From Xaviernesmea rhizosphaerae (GTDB lineage: Bacteria > Pseudomonadota > Alphaproteobacteria > Rhizobiales > Rhizobiaceae), in the NCBI RefSeq assembly GCF_001938945.1, contig NZ_MKIO01000047.1, forward strand, positions 62,001-126,000: 64,000 bases of DNA. The letters run 5' to 3'. A model generated the notes under the pieces. The model saw nothing but the letters and a program-made list of their open reading frames with translations, had not been told where the DNA came from and did not search any database. Positions 54,164 to 64,000 of the stretch are shown here, one piece after another. Position 1 is the stretch's first letter. Each line of letters starts with the position of its first letter. The translations under genes were made by a program, and so were the position numbers.

Positions 54164-54433
54164 ATGTCGATCACCGCAGAACGCAAGGCGGAACTGATCA
54201 AGCAGTACGCCACCGCCGAAGGCGACACCGGTTCTCCGGAAGTCCAGGTGGCCCTGCTCACCGAGCGGATCACCAACCTGACCGAACACTTCAAGGACCA
54301 CAAGAAGGACAACCACTCCCGTCGTGGTCTCCTGGCCCTGGTTTCCAGCCGCCGCTCGCTGCTGGACTATCTGAAGAAGAAGGACGAAGGGCGCTACAGC
54401 AAGCTGATCACCGCGCTCGGCATCCGCCGCTAA
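54164..54433 (+). CDS. rpsO: 30S ribosomal protein S15
   Basis: Binds the central domain of 16S rRNA; 89 residues, standard length. Conserved helices: ITAERKAELIKQYATAEGDTGSPEVQVALLTERI, HFKDHKKDNHSRRGLLALVSSRRSLLDYL. GAAAGGA (about 54150) precedes the ATG. A terminator follows; pnp lies about 600 nt further on, so the classic rpsO-pnp pairing is kept but spaced out. Confidence 0.98.
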   Translation: MSITAERKAELIKQYATAEGDTGSPEVQVALLTERITNLTEHFKDHKKDNHSRRGLLALVSSRRSLLDYLKKKDEGRYSKLITALGIRR

Positions 54434-54440
54434 GACTTCG

Positions 54441-54480
54441 AGCCGCCGGGCGCATCGCCATGATGGGCCCGGCGGTTTCG
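54441..54480 (+). terminator. Terminator/attenuator after rpsO
   Basis: 10-bp stem AGCCGCCGGG / CCCGGCGGTT with a 17-nt loop then TTTCG, 8 nt after the rpsO stop. It probably lets only part of the transcription continue to pnp. Confidence 0.75.
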
Positions 54481-55029
54481 CATCCGGCCTGCGTCGCTTC
54501 AAGGAAGGGCGGCAGGCGGGTGCCCTCGCAGGAGGGCAGACCGGACAGGATCGCGCCTGTCGCCTGAAGGCCAGGCGGCGCCCATCCGGCACACCGAGAC
54601 AAGAGGCAATGGCGGACAGGCCCTGAGGCGCCGCCCGTTGCCAGAGCAGGCAGGACCGAAAGCGGTCTTGCCGATGCCGCCGATCCGCCTGGTTCAAGAG
54701 CCCCTGGTTCGAGACGAGGCGGCGCGCCGCGCCGGAGGCGAGGGCGCGACAAGGCGGCAGAGACCCGCAGACCGGAATGTGCCGGGCTGCGGAAGATCAA
54801 CCGACCGGCCTGTCATGGGGCAGGATTGCAGGATGCTTCGGCGCCATGGCCGGAGCGGGAAACCGGCGCCGGATGGCCCGCCCGCTTCGCCGGATGCCCG
54901 AACGACGGTTCCACCCCGTGGCCCGTCAGAAGCCTCCCGCTGTCTTGCCCGTGATGCGCCGTCACGGCGGAGAAACCGCCCGCGCCGGTTCCGGCAGCGG
55001 CCGGACCCCGCAGATGCAAGGAATGTAAG
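54481..55029. other. Long spacer between rpsO and pnp
   Basis: About 550 nt of GC-rich sequence with no convincing gene. A plus-strand open frame (54638-55033) lacks protein-like composition and overlaps the pnp start. The position matches where Escherichia encodes the small RNA SraG and the RNase III site that controls pnp, so a structured leader is possible, but I cannot show one. Confidence 0.4.
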
Positions 55030-57168
<2,139 letters not shown>

Positions 57169-57187
57169 GCCGGCTGCCCGCGGCCTC

Positions 57188-57238
57188 TGAGCACTGGACC
57201 GAAGAACGCAAACACGTTCTCGCAGAATCCGGTGATCT
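57188..57238. repeat. Degenerate RIME-like half element
   Basis: GAGCACTGGACCGAAGAACG to GAATCCGGTGATC resembles the RIME-like core with several changes. It lies between pnp and its terminator. Confidence 0.4.
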
Positions 57239-57260
57239 GGAGACGCAGTGAAAGGACAAG

Positions 57261-57299
57261 AGGGCGCGGAGGCCGGCAGATGCCGCTCCGCGCCCTTTG
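57261..57299 (+). terminator. Intrinsic terminator after pnp
   Basis: 10-bp stem AGGGCGCGGA / TCCGCGCCCT with a 16-nt loop, then TTTGCC. The rest of the 405-nt gap to the next gene (to 57573) is non-coding, with a lower-GC patch near 57355-57390. Confidence 0.8.
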
Positions 57300-57573
57300 C
57301 CTTCCCAGGCAGTCCTGTCCATCCTTGCTCAACCGAGGATCCGCCGGGCAGATTGCAGGTTCGACATAGAATTTATCCGGCTATTCAGTTCGCGAGCCGG
57401 CCAAGGCGCAGGCCGCTGCTTCGCCTCGCATCGTGGCCGAGAGGCGCACGAGACCGGACAAGCCGATTTTTTTCATGAGTGCTGCTGCGCCATTCGAGGC
57501 GCGTGCGCTCGACACCAAGGGCCTGCCGCCACGCGCGCCAAGAGAGCCCCAATTTCGACAAGGGAGCGCCGAC

Positions 57574-58593
57574 GTGACGCGCAATGCTGTAAAGACCCTG
57601 TTTCACCCCTTCGCCAATGGCACGCTTGACCTCCCGGGGGAGGGACAGCGCATCCTGTTTCTCGGCGCGGAAGCCGGCTTCGATCGGCCCGAGGGCTTTG
57701 ACGCCACGCTGGACGCTGTCCAGCCGCTGCGCCCCCATCATCGCGGCCTGGCCGCAGCCCGCATCGACAGCCGTCCGGAACTGGGCGACGGCAAGGAGTA
57801 TGACGGCGCGCTGCTGCTCATCGGCAAGCATCGTGGCGAGAACGAGCAGAGGATCGCCGAAGCGCTGCTGCGCACCCGCGAGGGCGGCATGATCGTGATC
57901 GCCGGCGCCAAGGAGGACGGCATTCTGGCGCTGCGCAAGCGGCTGGAGGCGCTCGGCTTCGACGTGGACAGCCTGCCGAAATATCATGCGGTCGCCCTCT
58001 GGTTCCCGCGCCCGGCCGATATCGGCGCTGCCGTGGAGACCCTGCGGGCCCGCGCGGCCGTGGTCGAAGGCCGCTTTACCGCGGCACCCGGCATGTTCTC
58101 GCATGACCGGATCGATCCCGGCTCGGAACTGCTCGCCTCGCGCTTTCCCCGCGATGCCAGCGGCCATGCTGCCGATTTCGGCGCCGGCTGGGGCTATCTC
58201 TCAGTCATGCTCGCCGAGGCCGCGCCGGGCCTCAAGGGCATCGACCTGTTCGAGGCCGACCACAATGCGCTGGAAGCCGCCCGCGCCAACATGGCCGCCA
58301 ATGCCCGCAACATGCCGGCCCGCTTCCACTGGCAGGACCTGACGGCCGAGGAGCCGCGCGACCGTTTCGACCTGATCGTGATGAACCCGCCCTTCCACGA
58401 GACCCAGGCCGCCGATCCGGCGCTAGGCCAGGCCATGATCCGCATGGCGGCAAAGTCGCTCAAGCTGGGTGGCCGGCTGATGCTGGTCGCCAATCGCGGC
58501 CTGCCTTACGAGTCCGTCATGACCGAGCTGTTCAAGGAATGGGGCGAGACCTGCCGCAATGCGCGCTTTAAGGTGCTGTGGGGCCGCAAGTAG
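57574..58593 (+). CDS. RsmC-like class I SAM-dependent methyltransferase
   Basis: Probable rRNA guanine-N2 methyltransferase related to RsmC (16S G1207) or RlmG; 339 residues from the GTG at 57574. The N-terminal half is a degenerate methyltransferase copy (ILFLGAEAGFDRPEGFDA). The C-terminal half is catalytic, with the SAM loop ADFGAGWGYLSVMLAE near 197-212 and the target motif IVMNPPFHE near 268-276. AAGGGAGC precedes the GTG. An upstream in-frame ATG at 57475 has no ribosome-binding site. A short gene of unknown function follows 11 nt downstream. Confidence 0.85.
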   Translation: MTRNAVKTLFHPFANGTLDLPGEGQRILFLGAEAGFDRPEGFDATLDAVQPLRPHHRGLAAARIDSRPELGDGKEYDGALLLIGKHRGENEQRIAEALLRTREGGMIVIAGAKEDGILALRKRLEALGFDVDSLPKYHAVALWFPRPADIGAAVETLRARAAVVEGRFTAAPGMFSHDRIDPGSELLASRFPRDASGHAADFGAGWGYLSVMLAEAAPGLKGIDLFEADHNALEAARANMAANARNMPARFHWQDLTAEEPRDRFDLIVMNPPFHETQAADPALGQAMIRMAAKSLKLGGRLMLVANRGLPYESVMTELFKEWGETCRNARFKVLWGRK

Positions 58594-58604
58594 ACGGAGC
58601 ATCC

Positions 58605-59189
58605 ATGCCGCCGGAAACACGAGATCCGATCATCATCGCCGATGCTCGCCCGCTGATCCGGCTTGCGGCCGCGGACCTGCTGGAAGCCATACGCTTGACC
58701 AACCGGCAGATCGTGCTCGTGGATCGGGTGGAGGATGAGGTTTGCGGCGATCCATCGAAGCCTTTTGCCTCGGAAGTCGCCGATTGGCTTTCGCGCATGC
58801 AGGACGCCGTCATCAGAGCGCCGACGCTGGAGGGGCTCGCCATCGCCACCCTTCGCCAGCAATCCGCGCAAGGGAATGCTGCGGCGGCCGAGCGCCTGAA
58901 GAAGGCGCTTCGCCACAGCGGCGAGCGCGCCATCCGCGAATATGTCGAAATGATCGAGCCGAGCGATGTCGAAACCGCACTCGTGCTCTACGAGGACGGC
59001 GCCGTTCCCAATCTGATGTCGGCTGCGAACGTTCCGATGGTGCTGATGACTACCCGCGCCTTCGTCCGAGAAGTGATCGACCGCGGCTATAATGGCGATG
59101 CGCTGCAGGCCCTGGAAAGCACCGGCTATCATCTCAAGCCGCCGATCCGCACGGTGATCGAGGGCGGGTTCGAGGAGTCTTCGCTGTAG
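58605..59189 (+). CDS. PIN-like protein of unknown function
   Basis: Protein of 194 residues. The start PIIIADARPLIRLAAADLLEAI with IVLVDRVEDEVC resembles the beginning of PIN domains (acidic residue after the first strand, then V..EV). A later helix (GERAIREYVEMIEPSDVETALVLYEDGAVPNLMS) could provide further acidic residues. Such genes often encode toxins, but no antitoxin-like gene is next to it; it follows the methyltransferase by 11 nt, GGAG is before the ATG, and a terminator follows. Function and activity are unknown. Confidence 0.6.
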   Translation: MPPETRDPIIIADARPLIRLAAADLLEAIRLTNRQIVLVDRVEDEVCGDPSKPFASEVADWLSRMQDAVIRAPTLEGLAIATLRQQSAQGNAAAAERLKKALRHSGERAIREYVEMIEPSDVETALVLYEDGAVPNLMSAANVPMVLMTTRAFVREVIDRGYNGDALQALESTGYHLKPPIRTVIEGGFEESSL

Positions 59190-59247
59190 ACCACGCTTCG
59201 GCGATACGCGCAGGACTGTTCTCGCAGGCCGGTCTCGAAGAACAGAT

Positions 59248-59283
59248 AAGCCCGGATTGGCGGTGGCCGATCCGGGCTTTTTC
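59248..59283. terminator. Bidirectional terminator PIN-like gene / fabI
   Basis: 10-bp stem AAGCCCGGAT / ATCCGGGCTT with a 12-nt loop and T-run TTTTTCG, between convergent genes. Confidence 0.85.
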
Positions 59284-59334
59284 GTCTGCTTCTCTCGCCC
59301 TCTGTCAACGAAGGCGGCGATCCGATGGAATGGT

Positions 59335-60150
59335 CTACTCCGTATCCGCCCCGCGCAGCGTCTCAAGCGTCGGCAGGGAGGTGATGTTGTAGCCGGCATC
59401 GACATAATGGACTTCGCCGGTCACGCCATTGGACAGGTCAGACAGCAGATAGAGGGCGGAGCCGCCGATATCCTCGATGGTCGGCGTGCGGCGCAAGGGC
59501 GCGTTCTTCTGGTTCCAGGAGAGGATGGCGCGGGCGTCGGAGATGCCGGCGCCGGCCAGCGTGCGCACGGGGCCGGCGGAGATGGCGTTGACGCGGATGC
59601 CGCGCGGGCCGTAATCGGCGGCCAGATAGCGCACGGAGGCTTCCAGCGCCGCCTTGGCCACGCCCATGATGTTGTAGTTCGGAATCACCCGTTGCGAGCC
59701 GTTATAGGTCAGCGTCAGCATGGTGCCGCCGTCGGTCATCAGCGGCGCCGCGCGCTTGGCGAGCTCCGTGAAGGAGAAGCAGGAGATGACCATGGTGCGC
59801 GAGAAGTTCTCGCGCGTGGTGTCGGCATAAAGCCCCTTCAGCTCGTTCTTGTCGGAAAAGCCGACGGCATGAACGACGAAATGCAGCTTGCCCCAGCGCT
59901 CGGCGATCGCGGCAATGGTTGCATCGACGGAGGCGATATCCTCGACATCGCAGGGCAGGACGAAATCGGAGCCAAGCTCGGCGGCAAGCGGCTTCACCCG
60001 CTTGCCGAGCGCCTCGCCCTGATAGGTGAAGGCGAGCTCGGCCCCCTGCGCGTGAACCGCCTTGGCGATGCCCCAGGCGATCGAGTGGTTGTTGGCGAGG
60101 CCCATGATGAGCCCGCGCTTGCCGTTCATGAAGCCGGTCATGGCGCTCAT
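59335..60150 (-). CDS. fabI: Enoyl-[acyl-carrier-protein] reductase (NADH)
   Basis: Last reduction step of fatty acid elongation and the target of triclosan; 271 residues. The nucleotide loop is GLIMGLANNHSIAWGIAKA, the typical FabI form of the short-chain dehydrogenase motif. The catalytic pair is Y-x6-K in NYNIMGVAKAAL, and the substrate loop includes SAGPVRTLAGAGI. The start overlaps the fabB stop (ATGA). It is the third gene of fabA-fabB-fabI. Confidence 0.97.
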   Translation of the reverse strand: MSAMTGFMNGKRGLIMGLANNHSIAWGIAKAVHAQGAELAFTYQGEALGKRVKPLAAELGSDFVLPCDVEDIASVDATIAAIAERWGKLHFVVHAVGFSDKNELKGLYADTTRENFSRTMVISCFSFTELAKRAAPLMTDGGTMLTLTYNGSQRVIPNYNIMGVAKAALEASVRYLAADYGPRGIRVNAISAGPVRTLAGAGISDARAILSWNQKNAPLRRTPTIEDIGGSALYLLSDLSNGVTGEVHYVDAGYNITSLPTLETLRGADTE

Positions 60151-61370
60151 CCGTTGTGGCGCTGGAAGACCAGCGTGGCGTTCGTGCCGCCGAAGCCGAA
60201 GGAATTGGACAGGATCGTGTCGATCTTGGCATTGTCGATGCGGCTGCGCACGACCGGAACACCCTCGAATTCCGGATCGAGCTCGGTGATGTGTGCGCTT
60301 TCGCCGATGAAGCCGGCCTGCATCATCAGAAGGCCGTAGATCGATTCCTGTACGCCGGCTGCGCCCAGCGAATGGCCGGTCAGCGACTTGGTCGACTGCA
60401 CATGCGGGATCTTGTCCCCGAAGACCTCGCGGATCGCGCCGATCTCCTTGCTGTCGCCCACCGGCGTCGAGGTGCCGTGGGTGTTGATATAGTCGATCTC
60501 GCCCTTCACCGTGGAGAGCGCCTGGCGCATGCAGCGCACCGCGCCTTCGCCCGAGGGAGCGACCATGTCATAGCCGTCGGAGGTGGCGCCGTAGCCGACG
60601 AGTTCCGCATAGATCTTGGCGCCGCGCGCCTTGGCATGCTCCAGCTCTTCCAGAACCAGCACGCCCGCGCCGCCGGCAATGACGAAGCCGTCGCGCGAGA
60701 CGTCATAGGCGCGCGAGGCGGTGGCCGGCGTGTCGTTGAACTTCGACGACATGGCGCCCATGGCGTCGAACAGGTTGGACATGGACCAGTCGAGATCCTC
60801 GTGGCCGCCGGCGAACATGATGTCCTGCTTGCCCCACTGGATCATCTCCGCCGCATTGCCGATGCAGTGCGCCGAGGTCGAACAGGCCGAGGAGATCGAG
60901 TAGTTCACGCCATGGATCTTGAACCAGGTGGCGAGCGTCGCCGAGGCCGTGGAGGACATGGCCTTCGGCACGGCAAACGGGCCGATTCGCTTCGGACTCA
61001 TGTTCTTGCGGGTGATGTCGGCGGCTTCCACCAGCGTGCGGGTGGAAGGGCCGCCGGAGCCCATTATGATGCCGGTGCGCTCGTTGCCGGAGATTTCGCG
61101 CTCTTCGAGCCCCGAATCGGCAATCGCCTGCTTCATCGCCACATGGTTCCACATGCCGCCCTGCGACAGGAAGCGCGCAGCGCGACGATCGACCAGGTCG
61201 GTCGTGTCGATTTCGGGCGCGCCCCAGACCTGGCAGCGGAAGCCATATTCGGCAAAATCCTTGGAGAAGGTGATGCCGGACCTGGCGTCCCGCAGGGACT
61301 GCGTGACCGCCTCCGCATCGTTACCGATGGAGGAAACGATCCCCAGCCCGGTGACAACAACACGTCTCAT
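60147..61370 (-). CDS. fabB: 3-oxoacyl-[acyl-carrier-protein] synthase I
   Basis: Condensing enzyme required to elongate the cis-3-decenoyl intermediate made by FabA, hence for unsaturated fatty acids; 407 residues. The active-site triad is Cys in SSACSTSAHCI (about 160), His in NTHGTSTPVGDS and His in SLTGHSLGAAG. ATG at 61370 follows AAGGAAGG, better than the in-frame ATG at 61415. Its stop overlaps fabI. Confidence 0.97.
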   Translation of the reverse strand: MRRVVVTGLGIVSSIGNDAEAVTQSLRDARSGITFSKDFAEYGFRCQVWGAPEIDTTDLVDRRAARFLSQGGMWNHVAMKQAIADSGLEEREISGNERTGIIMGSGGPSTRTLVEAADITRKNMSPKRIGPFAVPKAMSSTASATLATWFKIHGVNYSISSACSTSAHCIGNAAEMIQWGKQDIMFAGGHEDLDWSMSNLFDAMGAMSSKFNDTPATASRAYDVSRDGFVIAGGAGVLVLEELEHAKARGAKIYAELVGYGATSDGYDMVAPSGEGAVRCMRQALSTVKGEIDYINTHGTSTPVGDSKEIGAIREVFGDKIPHVQSTKSLTGHSLGAAGVQESIYGLLMMQAGFIGESAHITELDPEFEGVPVVRSRIDNAKIDTILSNSFGFGGTNATLVFQRHNG

Positions 61371-61428
61371 CGCGATGAACCTTCCTTCGATCGGTCTTTT
61401 GGTTTGCCTTCGCACTGAAGCAGAAGCC

Positions 61429-61944
61429 TCAGGCGGCCTTTTCCTGGAACAGGCCGACGCGCAGATCGGTTGCGCGGTAGATCACTTCGCCATCGGCCTT
61501 CATCCAGCCATCGGCAATGCCGAGAACCAGGCGGCCGCGCATGACGCGCTTGAAGTCGATGCCATATTCGACGAGCTTGGTCTTCGGCGTCACCATGCCG
61601 GTGAACTTGACCTCGCCGGTGGAGAGCGCGCGGCCCTTGCCGGGCTCGCCCAGCCAGCCGAGATAGAAGCCAGTCAGCTGCCACAGCGCGTCGAGACCCA
61701 GGCAGCCGGGCATGACGGGATCGCCCTGGAAATGGCAGGGGAAGAACCAGAGGTCGGGCGTGATGTCGAATTCGGCACGGGCGAAGCCCTTGCCATGATC
61801 ACCACCATCCTCGGACAGTTCGGTGATCCGGTTGAACATCAGCATGGGCGGCAGCGGCAGCTGAGCATTGCCGGGGCCGAACAGCTCGCCGCGCCCGCAG
61901 CTCAGGATTTCCTCATAGTTAAAGCTCGTCTGCCTGGAACTCAT
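61429..61944 (-). CDS. fabA: 3-hydroxydecanoyl-[acyl-carrier-protein] dehydratase/isomerase
   Basis: Dehydrates 3-hydroxydecanoyl-ACP and isomerises the trans-2 to the cis-3 double bond, the branch point of unsaturated fatty acid synthesis; 171 residues. The catalytic His is in WFFPCHFQGDPVMPGCLGLD (about 66-85) and the catalytic Asp lies in GLDALWQL. First gene of the fabA-fabB-fabI operon, divergent from irr, the conserved order in Rhizobiaceae. Confidence 0.97.
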   Translation of the reverse strand: MSSRQTSFNYEEILSCGRGELFGPGNAQLPLPPMLMFNRITELSEDGGDHGKGFARAEFDITPDLWFFPCHFQGDPVMPGCLGLDALWQLTGFYLGWLGEPGKGRALSTGEVKFTGMVTPKTKLVEYGIDFKRVMRGRLVLGIADGWMKADGEVIYRATDLRVGLFQEKAA

Positions 61945-62306
61945 GCCTTGGCGTCCTCACGTCTGAATTCGTCGAAGTCTGCGCTGATGTAGGATGAAAA
62001 GACCGTGATTTGAAGCGGCGGCCGCGGGAAAGCGGCGGGCCAGGCTTCGTCACGCCTGTCATCCCCAGCGCAGGTGTTTGCGCCGTCGCATACATGATGA
62101 TGCCCGTCATCACCAGAGGAAAACCGGAAACTGCGGCCTTTGTGCCCTTCAAGGACAGTTTGCCGCCAGCAAAATCGTTCCGGGCCGACCAGACACGGGC
62201 TTCCTTTCGGGACGCCTACCCGTTGTTTCACGCTATTGAAAGCGTTTCAGCGAAAAGTTATATCGGTGTAGAATGTTCAAGTTTTGATGAGAAGCCTCAG
62301 TCCCCG
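61945..62306. promoter_or_regulatory. Divergent promoter region fabA / irr with a sigma-70 type irr promoter
   Basis: The 362-nt gap holds TTGAAA (62236-62241), a 17-nt spacer and TATATC (62259-62264), a good housekeeping promoter for irr with an untranslated leader of about 35 nt. The fabA promoter must be on the other strand; I cannot place it. The open frame upstream of irr (from 62010) runs through this promoter and is not coding. Confidence 0.6.
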
Positions 62307-62744
62307 ATGTCCGATCGCTCGACGCTCTGTCCCGAAGACCGCCTGCGCCAATTCGGCCTTCGTCCGACGCGCCAGCGCGTGGCACTGGCCGAACTCCTGT
62401 TCGCCAAGGGGGACCGCCATCTGACGGTGGAGGAGCTGCACGAGGAAGCGGTGACGTCAGGCGTGCCTGTCTCGCTGGCCACGGTCTACAACACGCTGCA
62501 CCAGTTTACCGATGCCGGCATGATCCGCGTTCTGAGCGTGGAAAGCAGCAAGACCTATTTCGACACCAATGTGTCGGACCATCATCACTTCTTCATCGAG
62601 GGCCATAACGAGGTGCTCGACATTCCCGTGAGCAACATCTCGATCGGCAATCTGCCCGAGCCGCCCGAGGGCATGGAGATCGCCCATGTCGACGTGGTGA
62701 TCCGCCTGCGGCGCAAGGACGGAGAGGCACCCTCGGCGTCGTAA
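62307..62744 (+). CDS. irr: Iron response regulator Irr (Fur family)
   Basis: Fur-family transcription factor of 145 residues that represses or activates iron and haem genes when haem is scarce. The DNA-binding segment is LRPTRQRVALAELLFAKGDRHLTVEELHEEA and SLATVYNTLHQFTDAGMIRVL. The haem/metal motif is SDHHHFFIEG (His92-94), as in rhizobial Irr. The N-terminal Cys-Pro haem regulatory motif of Bradyrhizobium Irr is absent, as usual in Rhizobiaceae. The protein ends VDVVIRLRRKDGEAPSAS. mbfA in this window carries a matching operator. Confidence 0.95.
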   Translation: MSDRSTLCPEDRLRQFGLRPTRQRVALAELLFAKGDRHLTVEELHEEAVTSGVPVSLATVYNTLHQFTDAGMIRVLSVESSKTYFDTNVSDHHHFFIEGHNEVLDIPVSNISIGNLPEPPEGMEIAHVDVVIRLRRKDGEAPSAS

Positions 62745-62843
62745 TGGCGGCAGGGTCGGCCGGTCGCGGTCATGACAGGCTGCTGAACGAGAGGTGCGTG
62801 CTTCATAGGTTTTCCGCAGCTTAGGAGCTGCAAGGGGGCTTGT

Positions 62844-63341
62844 ATGCTCGGCAGGGTCTTTTTCATGGCCGGACTGCTGATGGCCGGACTGCTGGTGGTG
62901 GTTCCTGCTGGCGCTCAGGCGACGGAACCCGCCGAAGACGGTGCGCCAGCGCCGTGGAAACATCTCGACGGACGCAATGCCGGTGCGGTCGGGACCTGCT
63001 CGCCGGATGACGACGAGGATGTCACGGACTGCTATCTCGTGCGGTGCGAGAAGGGCGACCTCGTCTTCGTCATGCAGGCAGCCAATCTCGCGGAATTCGG
63101 CGTTCGCAAGATCACGTTCGAGATCGGTCGCTACAAGCAGACGATCAAACTGCCCGCTGTAAAGAACGAAGAGCAGGCGATCAGCCTTGCGAAAGAGCAG
63201 AAGCTCCTCGCCGCGTTGACGTCCCGTTCCGATTGGGCAAGCCTCTCGACTGCTGGAGCCCGCCTGGAATACAGCACGGGCTTTGACTTGACGGGTGCCG
63301 CGACATTGATTTCCCAGCTACGCGGGATCTGCCGGAAATAG
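62844..63341 (+). CDS. Exported protein of unknown function
   Basis: Protein of 165 residues with a signal peptide (VFFMAGLLMAGLLVVVPAGA before QATEPAED). The mature part has four Cys (TCSPDD, DCYLVRCEK and GICRK at the end), probably two disulfides in the periplasm, and alternating beta-like stretches. Family not recognised. AAGGGGG is before the ATG. Followed by another exported unknown protein; no terminator is seen between them. Confidence 0.65.
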   Translation: MLGRVFFMAGLLMAGLLVVVPAGAQATEPAEDGAPAPWKHLDGRNAGAVGTCSPDDDEDVTDCYLVRCEKGDLVFVMQAANLAEFGVRKITFEIGRYKQTIKLPAVKNEEQAISLAKEQKLLAALTSRSDWASLSTAGARLEYSTGFDLTGAATLISQLRGICRK

Positions 63342-63456
63342 CCAGGGCCCGATTCTTATCATCTGGCCGAGGCAGGAAATCCGCCGGCAGAGTGTCAAGT
63401 TGCAACAATCGGCCGTTGCCCGGCTTGGCTTGCGGCCGGATGGAAAGGACGATCTC

Positions 63457-63942
63457 ATGCGTGCAGTTGCTGCAAATACGCGTGTCGGCTGCATCTTTCT
63501 CGCCTTGGCCACCATCGCATTCGGTCCCGCGGCCGCAGCCCGGGACGCCCTCTCCCGTGTGATCGAGCAGGGATGCTTCGCTCGGCACTACACAATGTCC
63601 CATCTGTCAGCCCATCCCCGCCAGCGTGTCAAAGCCGTTTGGCTCAGCCATGAAGACGGCCGAACCGCAGATGGCGGAACCGAGTTGACGATTGCCTTCC
63701 AGATCGACGGGACGACCTTCGGGAGCACGGCCTACTGCAAGGGCAGTCGGTGTGTGCTGGAAGCGGATCAAGGCGCGTTCATGCTGCAGACAAATGGCTC
63801 GGACCTTCGACTTGCCGTTGGAAGCCGTCTATCGGTCGAAGGCGCGCACGGTTTCTCGCCGGATCTCGGTCGCAGCATGGACGACCGTGTCTTCCGCCTT
63901 CATCCAGCGGATCGATCGGTTTGCGCAGCGGTCACGTTCTGA
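63457..63942 (+). CDS. Exported protein of unknown function
   Basis: Protein of 161 residues. Signal peptide RVGCIFLALATIAFGPAAAA before RDALSR; AAAGGA is 8 nt upstream of the ATG at 63457. The mature part contains Cys residues in GCFARHY, AYCKGSRC and VCAAVTF and a beta-rich pattern (TELTIAFQIDGTTFGSTAYC). No family recognised. It is the last complete gene; the remaining 58 nt to the window end hold no visible feature. Confidence 0.65.
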   Translation: MRAVAANTRVGCIFLALATIAFGPAAAARDALSRVIEQGCFARHYTMSHLSAHPRQRVKAVWLSHEDGRTADGGTELTIAFQIDGTTFGSTAYCKGSRCVLEADQGAFMLQTNGSDLRLAVGSRLSVEGAHGFSPDLGRSMDDRVFRLHPADRSVCAAVTF

Positions 63943-64000
63943 TCTGAGGTCTGGACGGGGGAAATGGACCGTTCCCAAGCGCGAATCGCGCAGCGAAAAT

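Noticed and set aside
59257..60339. Long plus-strand open frame opposite fabI
   Set aside because: Shadow of the conserved fabI/fabB genes.

Overview
The window reads as ordinary chromosomal backbone of a GC-rich alphaproteobacterium of the order Rhizobiales, most likely Rhizobiaceae (Rhizobium/Agrobacterium group). Supporting signs are the irr - fabA - fabB - fabI block, the membrane ferritin MbfA with an Irr-type operator, CtrA-type TTAA-N7-TTAA boxes, an HWE-family histidine kinase, a bacterial transglutaminase-like cysteine proteinase, and several copies of a rhizobial RIME-like intergenic palindrome. I see no rRNA or tRNA gene, CRISPR array, insertion sequence or phage gene.

Layout. 1-8.5 kb: xseA, a quinone-reductase-like flavoprotein, a MarR/NlpC-P60 pair, then the yejABEF peptide importer on the minus strand (to 10.8 kb), interrupted between yejE and yejF by a VapBC-like toxin-antitoxin pair. 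11-17.6 kb: mepA, mgsA, glk, an ABC exporter, dapB, gpmA. 17.7-26 kb: Ada-like methyltransferase, DUF2244 protein, nth, MFS exporter, PfkB kinase, SH3 protein, hydroxyacid dehydrogenase, PhzF. 26-29.6 kb: an Otr(A)/Tet-type ribosomal protection protein, an ArsR/AHSA1 pair and a ClpP paralogue. 29.7-36.6 kb: translation block infC-rpmI-rplT, a kinase-like gene, pheS and pheT, with a decayed brnTA module between pheS and pheT. 36.7-41 kb: hydrolase, CtrA-box cysteine proteinase, mbfA, small stress proteins. 41-44 kb: efp divergent from epmA-epmB, a complete EF-P lysylation set. 44-50 kb: OmpA lipoprotein, GNAT, cupin regulator, lepA, DUF1508, ccdAB, pentapeptide-repeat protein. 50-57 kb: rbfA, truB, HWE kinase, rpsO, pnp. 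57-64 kb: methyltransferase, PIN-like orphan, fabI-fabB-fabA, irr, two secreted proteins of unknown function.

How the parts work together. Translation dominates (infC, L35, L20, PheST, EF-P with its modification enzymes, EF4, RbfA, TruB, S15, PNPase), along with unsaturated fatty acid synthesis (FabA/B/I) and iron control (Irr with its probable target mbfA). The accessory layer is thin: three toxin-antitoxin loci beside or inside housekeeping operons, one with a frameshifted toxin and one whose CcdB lacks the C-terminal Trp, and a tetracycline-resistance-type GTPase. RIME-like repeats fill four convergent gene junctions and sometimes supply stop codons. I found no clearly new multi-gene system. 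The observations most worth a second look are the decayed brnTA with its perfect operator, the OtrA-like GTPase, the paired CtrA boxes, an unexplained 21-bp inverted repeat, and the toxin-antitoxin insertions. All start choices, residue numbers and regulatory calls were made by reading the sequence, without database searches.
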